From the NCBI GenBank assembly GCA_002351955.1, contig DEHO01000045.1, forward strand, positions 12,346 through 21,062: a stretch of 8,717 nt of DNA, in the 5' to 3' direction. Below are positions 1 to 7,648 of the stretch, one piece after another. The position numbers were made by a program, and so were the translations under genes. Below the pieces are notes generated by a model. That model saw only the letters and a list, made by a program, of their open reading frames with translations. It did not search any database and had not been told where the DNA came from. The stretch is from Flavobacteriales bacterium UBA2798. Its GTDB lineage: Bacteria > Bacteroidota > Bacteroidia > Flavobacteriales_D > UBA2798. The first letter of the stretch is position 1. The number at the start of each line of letters is the position of its first letter.

Positions 1-917
1 TTGATGTATCATCCGAAGTTCAGGGATTGTTATTGCCCGGAAAAATATTAAAGCCCGGCACAACTGTTCGTCAGGGAGAACAATTGTTTCAGGTACGCGA
101 TCAGGATGCACGACTTGCATTACAGGCAAGAAAATCGAATTACATGAACATCCTTGCGAACGCATTACCGGATATCCGTCTTGATTTTTCGGATGTTTAC
201 CCGGATTGGAAAAACTTTTTTGATCAGCTTGATGCAGAAAAACCATTACCCGAATTGCCTCAACCAAAAACAGGAAGAGAAAAGTCGTTTCTGGCATCTA
301 AAAACATATTCGGTGAATACTATACTATTCGCGCAGAAGAAGAGCGCATACGGAAATACAGCATCATCGCACCCTTCGATGGAACCATAACAGATGTTTT
401 TGCCGAACCCGGATCTGTTGTAAATCCCGGGACACGATTATTATCCATTATAAAAGGAAGTGATCTTGAAATTGAATTACCAATTGATGTAAAAAATATT
501 GGCTGGGTGAAAATGGGTGCAGAAGTTCAATTAAAGGCAACATCCGGTCCGGGAGAATTTAAAGGAACTGTGATCCGCATCGGAGAGTTTGTAAATGCGA
601 ATACTCAATCGGTACCGGTGTATATCCGTATCAACAAACAAAACGGCGATGCCCTTTACACCGGCATGTATCTTACAGGTTACATCCACGCAGGAAAAAT
701 CCCTGGAACAATCAGTATTCCCCGACGCGCTTTGTTTGAAGACAATCATTGCTTTGAAGTGAAGGATTCTGTATTGCTCAAACGTCAGCTACAGATTGCT
801 TTTGTAACCCGGGAATCGGTAATAGTAAGTGGAATTCCAAACGGAACATTATTGGTGGCAGAACCGCTTACCAATGTTTCGGACAGTATGCGTGTAACTC
901 CTATTGTTAAACAATGA
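1..917 (+). CDS. RND efflux periplasmic adaptor subunit (HlyD/MFP family), 5'-truncated
   Basis: This is the membrane fusion protein of a tripartite efflux pump, which links the inner-membrane RND permease to the TolC-like channel in the periplasm. The frame is already open at base 3 (reading D-V-S-S-E-V-Q-G), so the gene begins before the window and its signal peptide or lipobox is not visible; 304 residues remain. In visible numbering, residues 3-34 are the first half of the split biotinyl-lipoyl domain (SEVQG, then PGTTVRQGEQLF). Residues 35-117 are a helical hairpin region with a proline-rich stretch at 79-91. Residues 118-150 are the second lipoyl half with the typical APFDGTI motif at 123-129. 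A beta-barrel (about 155-228) and a membrane-proximal domain (about 230-304) follow. The stop codon overlaps the permease start as ATGA, which indicates translational coupling. The substrate is unknown. Confidence 0.93.
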   Translation, partial: DVSSEVQGLLLPGKILKPGTTVRQGEQLFQVRDQDARLALQARKSNYMNILANALPDIRLDFSDVYPDWKNFFDQLDAEKPLPELPQPKTGREKSFLASKNIFGEYYTIRAEEERIRKYSIIAPFDGTITDVFAEPGSVVNPGTRLLSIIKGSDLEIELPIDVKNIGWVKMGAEVQLKATSGPGEFKGTVIRIGEFVNANTQSVPVYIRINKQNGDALYTGMYLTGYIHAGKIPGTISIPRRALFEDNHCFEVKDSVLLKRQLQIAFVTRESVIVSGIPNGTLLVAEPLTNVSDSMRVTPIVKQ

Positions 918-3900
918 GAAGGCTCATTTCATTTTTCATAACCAATCCGATATGGGGAAATGCATTTATTTTCCTGACCATCGTATTTGGTTTACTCGCA
1001 TTGAGCAACATGCGGCGTTCCTTTTTTCCGGAGATGCCTCCGCGTGTCATCACTATCGACGTAGCCTATCCGGGTGCATCACCTGTGGAGATGGAAGATG
1101 GCGTTACCATTAAAATTGAACAGGCACTGGAAGGACTCAGCGGTATTAAGAAAATCACCTCATCGAGCGAAGAGAACCGTGCCAGTTTAAAAATTGAAGC
1201 CTTTGAAGATACAGACATGGACGATCTGCTTACGGATGTTGAGAACACTGTAAACAGTATTAACTCGTTTCCGGTAGGTGCAGAAAAACCAATCATTCGC
1301 AAACTAAAGGTAGGAAGCATGGGTGGAACCGCTGCCTTTTTATCCCTCACAGGTCCGGATGATTTGTGGAAACTGAAAGCGAAATCGGAACAAATCAAAA
1401 ATGATTTTTTAGCTGAGAAATCAATTTCACAAATAAGAGTTGTTGGTTATCCTGAAGTTGAAATTTCCATTGAAGTAAAAGAAAGTAAATTACTGGAATA
1501 CGGATTACGCTTTGATCAGCTCACTTCTGCTGTTCGTACAAACAATCTGGATCTCACGGGTGGTACAATCAAAACAGAAGAAGAAGAATACATCATACGT
1601 ATGCGTGCCCGTGAGACATTGGCTGATGAAATCGGTAAAATTGTAATCCGCGCAACACCCGGTGGTGAGATTATTCGACTGAGTGATATTGCAACCGTTA
1701 ACTATCAATTTGCTGATCGTCCCTACAAATCCTATATCGACGGAAAACGAAATATCAACGTAATCGTATCGAAACTTCCCGAAGAAGATCTGGGTGCAAT
1801 TGCCAAATTCATTACCGATTATACCGATAAGTTCAACGAGGAAAATGAGGATTTTGAACTCCGCATCATTTTCCAGTTTGCAGATATGTTGCAGGAGCGA
1901 ATTGATCTGCTTACCAATAATGGAATTATCGGTTTCTTTTTGGTAATGATTTGCCTTGGGTTTTTCCTGAGTTTGCGGCTTTCATTTTGGGTTGCAATTG
2001 GAATTCCCATTTCATTTCTGGGTTTGTTCATTGCAGGTTACCTATACGGAATGACCATCAACATGATCTCCCTATTTGGAATGATCATTGTAATCGGAAT
2101 TCTTGTTGATGATGGAATTGTAATTGCAGAAAATATTTTTGCGCACTACGAACGTGGTAAATCACCCATGCTGGCTGCACTTGACGGAACTGCAGAAGTG
2201 TTTAAATCGGTAATTGCTTCTGTACTTACTACTGTTGTTGCATTCTCACTTTTAATGTATGTTGGCGGTCAGTTCGAAATGATGCGCGAGATGGCATTTG
2301 CTGTTGTGGCTTGTCTTTTATTTTCTCTTTTCGAAGCTATTCTTACACTCCCGCAACACCTTGGTCACGACAGCATGTTAAAACCAGTGAAGTGGGGTTT
2401 TTACCAGAAGATCCGAAGCAGAATTAACAAATGGATCGATGCATTGCGGGATGGGTATGCATGGTTGCTGGGAAGAATAATGAGTAAACACCGTGCTGCA
2501 ATTTTTATTCCGGTCATTTTTATCTCAACTATTATTTTCCTCTTTAAATCAGAGATCATCAAGTTCACCTTTTTCCCCAACATTCAGTTTGATGACATTA
2601 CTGTTTCAGTTGCCTTTAAACCCGGAGAACGGGAAGATCAGACGGAAGAATTCCTTGAATACTGTCAGGAAAAAGTTTATGAAGTCCGCGATTCGTTGGA
2701 AAAACACTACGGAGAACCGATCATTACTGCCACTACCCTATCCGTTGGTATGGCCGAATTCCTTGATGAAACCGGGGCACACGCAGGTAATCTTCGAATA
2801 CAGATTGACATTGAAGGAAAAGACATTGAAAGTTTTACCATTGCAGAATTGATCCGCAAAAAGATTGGTCCGATTACCAGCCCTGAAAAATTCACCATTG
2901 GGGGCGAAGGCCGGTTTGGAAAACCTGTCGCGTTAATGTTGTCTTCCAAAAATCAGGATGAGCTGCTCAAAGCGAAAGAATTCGTTAAAGATAAATTCAT
3001 CAAACTGGGTCCACTTAAAGATGTAAACGACAACAGTCCGCTCGGCTCTCAGGAAATTCATATCGATTTATTGCCGAAAGCGTATTTGCTTGGATTAAGT
3101 CGTTCTGAAATTGCACGACAAATTCGTCAGGGATTCTTTGGTGAAGAAGCGCAACGATTAATAATTGGAGAAGATGAAGTGCGTGTTTGGGTTCGTTATC
3201 CAAGAGAAGATCGTCAGTATCTCGGTCAGATCGAAGAAATGCGGATTAAAACACTTACCGGAGAAACCTACCCATTAAGGGAGCTTGTAAATTTCTCGAT
3301 ACAAAGGGGTGAAGTTGGTATTCGTCACTACAACGGTAAAAAAGAAATTACTGTTGAAGCCGATCTTGTAAATGCAAATGCACCGGTAGGTGATGCGATT
3401 GAACTCGTAACATCAAAAGTTATTCAACCACTCAATGCACAATTTCCCAATGTTGAAACAAACTTCCTGGGACAGGCTGAAAGAGCACGAGAAACGCAGG
3501 GACCATTAATGACAGTTTTGGTTTTAACCGTTTTGCTTGTAATTCTAATTCTCGCTCTGAATTTTGGTTCTGCTATGCAGGCTTTCTTAGTACTTACAGC
3601 AATACCTGCAGGAATTTTTTGTGCATTTCTTGGTCACGGTCTGGAAGGAAAACCTGTCTCTCTATTTAGTTTCTGGGGAATCATTGCACTGATTGGAATT
3701 CTGGTGAATGATGCGGTGGTGATGGTGGATACTTACAACCGTTATATCAAAAATGGAATGAGTGTGAAAGATGCCGCCTACGAAGCCGGAAGATCACGTT
3801 TCCGAGCAGTATTGCTTACATCGCTTACCACTGTTGTTGGCTTGTATCCGTTAATTCTGGAAGATAGTTTCCAGGCGCAATTTCTTATTCCGATGGCGAT

Positions 3901-4441
3901 TTCTGTTGCACACGGATTGTTGTGGGGAACAATGCTTACCATTCTCTTCTTCCCCAGCGTGATTATATTCTGGAATGATGTCCGTCGTATTTTATATTGG
4001 TTCAAGGGAAATACCCCACTCGTTTTTGCAATGCTTTTCCTTATTATTACGCTCGCCCTGAATATTGCAATTGTATTCTCACCTCATCTTACAGGATCAG
4101 TAAAAATGTCGGCAGGAATAATAATGGGTGCCATAATAATTCAAACACTAATTCTGCTTCCCTTCTTTATTTGGAAGCCGGAAACTGCTCACCGCCTGCT
4201 GGCTATTCATGCTGCTATTATTTTAAATCTTGTGCTCATTGCACTGCCAACGGGTTATCATATTCTTTTCATTTTTCCGGTTGGTGCTTTCCTCTATCTG
4301 GGATATGAAAAAACCTTACGCTGGATTTTTAAATTTCATTCCGACACTTTCCCAAAAGCAGAAAGTGTTGAGCCTGTCCTGCGCAAAAACAAACTTGAAA
4401 CTCAACTTGCAAATGATATCGTCAATGCAAAGGATATTTAA
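914..4441 (+). CDS. RND efflux transporter permease subunit with a C-terminal membrane extension
   Basis: This is the inner-membrane, proton-driven pump component of the operon (AcrB-like superfamily). The 1175 residues show the RND duplication. TM1 is at about 10-31 and a first periplasmic porter loop at about 32-335. TM2-TM6 lie at about 336-480 and TM7 at about 528-546. A second periplasmic loop spans about 547-863, and TM8-TM12 about 865-1019. TM4 carries the paired acids D399-D400 (GILVDDGIVIAEN). TM11 keeps an arginine and a threonine (R962, T969) matching AcrB R971 and T978. The TM10 lysine of AcrB (K940) is replaced by N932, followed by D933. AcrB itself has about 1049 residues; the excess is mostly a tail after TM12 with about four further hydrophobic segments (1034-1056, 1064-1087, 1092-1112, 1114-1133) and a polar end. 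The ATG start overlaps the adaptor stop by four bases, and the tail overlaps the channel gene. The class (drug, lipid or other) cannot be assigned; a metal-specific CzcA type seems less likely. Confidence 0.95.
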   Translation: MRRLISFFITNPIWGNAFIFLTIVFGLLALSNMRRSFFPEMPPRVITIDVAYPGASPVEMEDGVTIKIEQALEGLSGIKKITSSSEENRASLKIEAFEDTDMDDLLTDVENTVNSINSFPVGAEKPIIRKLKVGSMGGTAAFLSLTGPDDLWKLKAKSEQIKNDFLAEKSISQIRVVGYPEVEISIEVKESKLLEYGLRFDQLTSAVRTNNLDLTGGTIKTEEEEYIIRMRARETLADEIGKIVIRATPGGEIIRLSDIATVNYQFADRPYKSYIDGKRNINVIVSKLPEEDLGAIAKFITDYTDKFNEENEDFELRIIFQFADMLQERIDLLTNNGIIGFFLVMICLGFFLSLRLSFWVAIGIPISFLGLFIAGYLYGMTINMISLFGMIIVIGILVDDGIVIAENIFAHYERGKSPMLAALDGTAEVFKSVIASVLTTVVAFSLLMYVGGQFEMMREMAFAVVACLLFSLFEAILTLPQHLGHDSMLKPVKWGFYQKIRSRINKWIDALRDGYAWLLGRIMSKHRAAIFIPVIFISTIIFLFKSEIIKFTFFPNIQFDDITVSVAFKPGEREDQTEEFLEYCQEKVYEVRDSLEKHYGEPIITATTLSVGMAEFLDETGAHAGNLRIQIDIEGKDIESFTIAELIRKKIGPITSPEKFTIGGEGRFGKPVALMLSSKNQDELLKAKEFVKDKFIKLGPLKDVNDNSPLGSQEIHIDLLPKAYLLGLSRSEIARQIRQGFFGEEAQRLIIGEDEVRVWVRYPREDRQYLGQIEEMRIKTLTGETYPLRELVNFSIQRGEVGIRHYNGKKEITVEADLVNANAPVGDAIELVTSKVIQPLNAQFPNVETNFLGQAERARETQGPLMTVLVLTVLLVILILALNFGSAMQAFLVLTAIPAGIFCAFLGHGLEGKPVSLFSFWGIIALIGILVNDAVVMVDTYNRYIKNGMSVKDAAYEAGRSRFRAVLLTSLTTVVGLYPLILEDSFQAQFLIPMAISVAHGLLWGTMLTILFFPSVIIFWNDVRRILYWFKGNTPLVFAMLFLIITLALNIAIVFSPHLTGSVKMSAGIIMGAIIIQTLILLPFFIWKPETAHRLLAIHAAIILNLVLIALPTGYHILFIFPVGAFLYLGYEKTLRWIFKFHSDTFPKAESVEPVLRKNKLETQLANDIVNAKDI

Positions 4442-5732
4442 GCTGTCGTTTATTTTTCTGCCGCTATTCGCTACAGCGCAGCAGAAATTGTCGTTATCGG
4501 ACGCGATCCGTATTGCCCTTGAAAAAAACTACAAGGTAGAAATTGCGCGCGACCAGATTTCCATTGCCAAAAACAACAATAACTGGGGAGAAGCCGGAAG
4601 GTGGCCATCGGTCGATCTGCAGATCACACAAAACAACAACATACTCGACCAAAGCAATAACCCTACTGCTTTTATCCGCGATAAGATCATTACCAATTCT
4701 GTGAACGGAACACTTTCTGCCAACTGGATGTTGTTTGGCGGGTTTCGGGTTCAGTTCACGAAAGAACGTTTGGAACAACTGCAGGCTCAAAGCGAAGGAA
4801 ATGCCATTCTTGTAGTAGAAAACACCGTACAAAGTGTAATTCTCGGTTATTACAATGCTGTGCTGCAAAAAGAAAAGCTGGATGTGCTCAGAAAACTCAT
4901 TAAACTTTCGCGCGAGAAGTACGAACACATGGAACGCAAAAAGGATTTGGGTGTAAGCGGAACTTTCGATCTGCTCCAAATTAAAAACGCATACCTCAGC
5001 GATTCCACTTCTTTTCTCCTTCAGGAACTGGCCTACCGTAATTCCATACGCAACCTCAACCTGTTGATGAACCAGGATGTAGAAACATTTTACGATCTCA
5101 CCGACTTTCTGGAAGTAAGAACCGACCGTTACGATTTTGACACGCTCAAACGAAGAATGTTGCGTAACAACACCACTATTCTAAATCAGTACATCAATCT
5201 CGAATTGCAACGCACGCAAACCGATCTTGCAAGAAGCGCATTGTATCCGGTAGTCAGTTTACAAATGGGGACCGCTAATTCATTCAGCCATTTCCAAACA
5301 TCGATGTTCGAATCGAATGGTTCAAATTTGAATTACTATGCCAATTTTGTTGTGAACTTCAATCTGTTCAACGGTGGAAAAACCCGTCGTGCCATCGAAA
5401 ACTCCAGAATCCAGGAAAAAATTCAACAGACCTCACTCGACGAACAAGTTTTTACATTGACAAGTCAGCTAAGAAATGCCTACGAAACCTACGTGGCCCG
5501 ACAGGTGATTATGAATCTGAGCACTGAGAGTTATCGCTCTGCTGAATTCAATTTACGACTTGCTCAGGAACGTTTTGATCAGGGTACCATTTCATCCTTC
5601 AATTACCGGGATGTACAGTTACAGTTTTTCAATGCTGCCATGCAAAGACTGGATGCCGCCAATACCCTATTGGGATCTCATACTGAGTTGTTACGCCTTA
5701 CCGGAGGAATCATCGATCTGAATCCGAATTAA
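4425..5732 (+). CDS. TolC family outer-membrane channel protein of the efflux operon
   Basis: This is the outer-membrane exit duct of the tripartite pump, expected to form a trimeric beta-barrel and periplasmic alpha-helical tunnel. The start chosen is the ATG at 4425, giving 435 residues that begin with a good signal peptide (M-Q-R-I-F-K, a hydrophobic core, then ATA before QQ, cleavage likely after A18). An in-frame ATG at 4413 would add only four residues and is also possible. There is no lipobox cysteine. Two outer-membrane efflux repeats are visible. The first begins LSLSDAIRIALEKN at 22-35 and includes WMLFGGFR at 101-108. The second covers about 240-430, with FNLFNGGKTRRAIEN at 312-326 and the helix AQERFDQGTISSFNYRDVQ at 380-398. 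Its length is near that of the E. coli TolC family. The start lies inside the last 17 bases of the permease gene, so translation is probably coupled. No Shine-Dalgarno sequence is seen, as is usual in Bacteroidota. Confidence 0.93.
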   Translation: MQRIFKLSFIFLPLFATAQQKLSLSDAIRIALEKNYKVEIARDQISIAKNNNNWGEAGRWPSVDLQITQNNNILDQSNNPTAFIRDKIITNSVNGTLSANWMLFGGFRVQFTKERLEQLQAQSEGNAILVVENTVQSVILGYYNAVLQKEKLDVLRKLIKLSREKYEHMERKKDLGVSGTFDLLQIKNAYLSDSTSFLLQELAYRNSIRNLNLLMNQDVETFYDLTDFLEVRTDRYDFDTLKRRMLRNNTTILNQYINLELQRTQTDLARSALYPVVSLQMGTANSFSHFQTSMFESNGSNLNYYANFVVNFNLFNGGKTRRAIENSRIQEKIQQTSLDEQVFTLTSQLRNAYETYVARQVIMNLSTESYRSAEFNLRLAQERFDQGTISSFNYRDVQLQFFNAAMQRLDAANTLLGSHTELLRLTGGIIDLNPN

Positions 5733-5845
5733 GTATTTCACTTCCCGCTGAATTCAATTGGTGTTTAAGGGATAATGTGTTACCTGCTTATTCCTGTTTG
5801 ACGGGCAAAAACTGCTTTCTTTTCAGCAATTGGCCATTATTCAAT
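5733..5845. other. Intergenic region after the efflux operon; no gene or clear terminator
   Basis: This stretch between the channel gene and the ettA promoter holds no convincing coding frame and no strong hairpin followed by a T-run. The only inverted repeat noticed is GCTGAA (5746-5751) against TTCAGC (5822-5827), too far apart to be a typical intrinsic terminator. The word CAATTGG occurs twice, near 5754 and 5828. How transcription of the efflux operon ends here is not evident from the sequence. Confidence 0.5.
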
Positions 5846-5853
5846 TATCTTTG
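5846..5853 (+). promoter_or_regulatory. Probable Bacteroidota -7 promoter element of ettA
   Basis: TATCTTTG matches the TAnnTTTG -7 consensus used by the primary sigma factor of Bacteroidota. It lies 20 bases before the ettA ATG, which would give a very short leader of roughly 13-16 bases. The matching -33 TTTG is poor: the nearest candidate is TTTC at 5821-5824, 21 bases upstream instead of the usual 19 or so. An 11-base palindrome, TTCAA-A-TTGAA at 5857-5867, sits between this element and the start codon. It could be an operator or may be chance. Confidence 0.6.
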
Positions 5854-5873
5854 CGGTTCAAATTGAATCTATT

Positions 5874-7559
5874 ATGTCAGACGACCGCAAAGTCATTTTT
5901 TCCATGGTAAAGGTCAACAAGACCACACCACAGGGTAAGCATATTCTAAAAGACATTTACCTCTCCTTTTTCTACGGAGCGAAAATTGGAATTATCGGAG
6001 CCAACGGTTCAGGTAAATCTACTGTGTTACGCATCATTGCCGGTTTGGATAAATCGTATCAGGGTGATGTTGTTTTTTCTCCCGGTTATACGGTTGGTCA
6101 CCTTGCTCAGGAGCCTGAACTGGATGAAAACAAAACAGTAAAGGAAATTGTGCAGGAAGGTGTGCAAAGCACTATGGATCTCCTCAATGAATTTGAAGAA
6201 ATCAACAACAAATTCGGCGAATCAGAATATCTGGATAATCCGGATAAAATGGAAAAATTGATGAACCGTCAGGCAGAAGTCCAGGAAAAACTGGATGCTG
6301 TTGATGCCTGGAACATCGATGTTAAACTGGCAAGAGCAATGGATGCATTGCAATGTCCGGACGGAGATACTTCGATCAAAGTATTATCAGGAGGAGAACG
6401 CCGACGAGTTGCATTGTGTCGCTTATTATTGCAGCAGCCGGACGTACTCTTACTTGATGAACCTACTAACCACCTCGATGCTGAATCGGTATTATGGTTG
6501 GAGCAGCATTTGCAACAATATCCCGGAACTGTTATTGCGATTACGCACGACCGTTACTTCCTCGACAATGTAGCAGGATGGATTCTTGAACTTGATCGTG
6601 GAGAAGGAATTCCCTGGAAAGGAAATTATTCAAGCTGGCTGGATCAAAAGCAAAAGCGTTTAGCACAAGAAGAAAAAACAGAATCGAAACGCCAGAAAGC
6701 ATTGGAACGCGAGTTGGAGTGGGTGCGCATGAATCCAAAAGGCCGACAAGCAAAAGGTAAAGCACGCTTGAGCGCTTACGATAAATTGATGAGCCAGGAA
6801 ACGCGCGATAAAGAAGAAAAACTTGAACTGTTTATTCCGCCCGGTCCGCGTTTGGGTAATAAGGTTATTGAAGCGCATGGCGTTTCAAAAGCATTTGGCG
6901 ATAAATTGTTGTACGAGAATTTAACGTTCTCACTTCCTCCTGCGGGCATTGTTGGGATTATCGGGCCGAATGGTGCCGGTAAAACTACCTTGTTCAAAAT
7001 GATTACCGGACAACTACAACCCGATGCCGGAAAGTTTGAAGTGGGTGAAACAGTAAAGACCGCATACGTAGATCAGGAACACGATGATTTGAAACCGGAA
7101 GACACGGTGTTTCAGGCTATTACCGGTGGCCAGGATTTGATTATGGTGGGTGGCAAAGAAATTAACTCGCGCGCCTATGTAAGCAAGTTTAATTTCAGCG
7201 GAACCGATCAACAGAAAAAAGTAAAAGAACTTTCGGGTGGGATGCGCAACCGTGCGCACTTGGCTATTGCACTAAAGCAAGGTGGTAACTTATTGTTGTT
7301 GGATGAACCTACCAACGATCTGGATGTAAATACACTACGCGCACTGGAAGAAGCACTGGAAAACTTTGGTGGTTGTGCAGTAATTATCTCGCACGACCGT
7401 TGGTTCCTCGATCGGGTGTGTACCCACATACTTGCATTTGAAGGTGATTCGCAAATGTTCTGGTTTGAAGGAACTTTTAGTGAGTACGAAGAAAATCGCA
7501 AGAAGCGCGTGGGCGATGATCAACCGCACAGGATCAGGTATAAGAAACTTGTTAAATAA
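5874..7559 (+). CDS. ettA: Energy-dependent translational throttle protein EttA (ABC-F ATPase)
   Basis: EttA is a soluble ABC-F protein that binds the ribosomal E site and gates the first elongation step according to the ATP/ADP ratio; this role is known from the E. coli protein. The 561 residues compare with about 555 in E. coli. Nucleotide domain 1 has Walker A GANGSGKST (42-50), Q79, signature LSGGE (171-175), Walker B VLLLDEP (191-197, E196) and switch H225. The EttA arm insertion is at about 95-145. Long stretches such as SGGERRRVALCRLLL and THDRYFLDNVAGWILELDRG match E. coli EttA from memory. The P-site tRNA-interaction linker is at about 240-322 and ends with LFIPPGPRLG. Domain 2 has Walker A GPNGAGKTT (364-372), signature LSGGM (453-457), Walker B LLLLDEP (473-479, E478) and H507. 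There are no transmembrane segments. The second signature ends in M where E is usual. The gene seems to have its own promoter just upstream. Confidence 0.97.
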   Translation: MSDDRKVIFSMVKVNKTTPQGKHILKDIYLSFFYGAKIGIIGANGSGKSTVLRIIAGLDKSYQGDVVFSPGYTVGHLAQEPELDENKTVKEIVQEGVQSTMDLLNEFEEINNKFGESEYLDNPDKMEKLMNRQAEVQEKLDAVDAWNIDVKLARAMDALQCPDGDTSIKVLSGGERRRVALCRLLLQQPDVLLLDEPTNHLDAESVLWLEQHLQQYPGTVIAITHDRYFLDNVAGWILELDRGEGIPWKGNYSSWLDQKQKRLAQEEKTESKRQKALERELEWVRMNPKGRQAKGKARLSAYDKLMSQETRDKEEKLELFIPPGPRLGNKVIEAHGVSKAFGDKLLYENLTFSLPPAGIVGIIGPNGAGKTTLFKMITGQLQPDAGKFEVGETVKTAYVDQEHDDLKPEDTVFQAITGGQDLIMVGGKEINSRAYVSKFNFSGTDQQKKVKELSGGMRNRAHLAIALKQGGNLLLLDEPTNDLDVNTLRALEEALENFGGCAVIISHDRWFLDRVCTHILAFEGDSQMFWFEGTFSEYEENRKKRVGDDQPHRIRYKKLVK

Positions 7560-7588
7560 ATTGACAATTGACAAGTATCAATTGACAA
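7560..7588. repeat. Three direct copies of ATTGACAA after ettA
   Basis: ATTGACAA occurs at 7560-7567, 7567-7574 and 7581-7588, so the copies are phased at 7 and 14 bases. A fourth copy is inverted at 7628-7635 (TTGTCAAT). The block starts directly after the ettA stop codon. It resembles the short AT-rich intergenic repeats common in Bacteroidota genomes, but its family and copy number cannot be judged from one window. Confidence 0.7.
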
Positions 7589-7637
7589 CTTGATTTCCGT
7601 TCTCAACTGTCCCGATGGCTATCGGGGTTGTCAATTG
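7579..7637. repeat. Nested inverted repeats between ettA and the DUF486 gene
   Basis: A perfect 11-base inverted repeat, CAATTGACAAC (7579-7589) against GTTGTCAATTG (7627-7637), encloses a second one, CCCGAT (7611-7616) against ATCGGG (7621-7626) with the four-base loop GGCT. The inner hairpin abuts the right outer arm. An alternative pairing of CAAC (7604-7607) with GTTG (7627-7630) would extend the inner stem with a three-base bulge. In RNA this could act as the 3' end structure of the ettA transcript, but no T-run follows, so it is not a classic intrinsic terminator. It ends 11 bases before the next start codon. Confidence 0.7.
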
Positions 7638-7648
7638 TAAACTGGTAT

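Noticed and set aside
1066..1398. A 110-codon open frame on the minus strand opposite the permease gene.
   Set aside because: The serine-rich translation has no family resemblance and the plus strand clearly encodes the RND porter domain.
2493..2852. A 119-codon plus-strand frame inside the permease gene.
   Set aside because: It is an out-of-frame shadow of the permease. The permease frame is continuous with conserved motifs on both sides, so there is no sign of a frameshift.
4230..4424. An upstream extension of the channel gene to an ATG at 4230, giving 500 residues.
   Set aside because: It would overlap the permease by more than 200 bases and bury the signal peptide in the middle of the protein. 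The start at 4425 (or 4413) is far better.
914..4441. Assignment of the pump as a CzcA/CusA heavy-metal exporter.
   Set aside because: From memory the TM4 and TM10 motifs fit the broader AcrB-like group better than CzcA, and no metal-binding cluster or metal-related gene is seen. A substrate cannot be named.
4494..4979. A 161-codon open frame on the minus strand opposite the channel gene.
   Set aside because: It lies wholly inside a well-supported TolC-family gene, and its translation has no recognisable domain, signal or helix pattern. It is an antisense shadow.
7560..7637. A CRISPR-like array suggested by the repeated ATTGACAA.
   Set aside because: The units are only 8 bases long, partly overlapping, and have no spacers of constant length.
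7628..7648. A TTG start for the DUF486 gene seven codons upstream of the ATG.
   Set aside because: It lies within the inverted repeat and would add polar residues in front of a normal first membrane helix.
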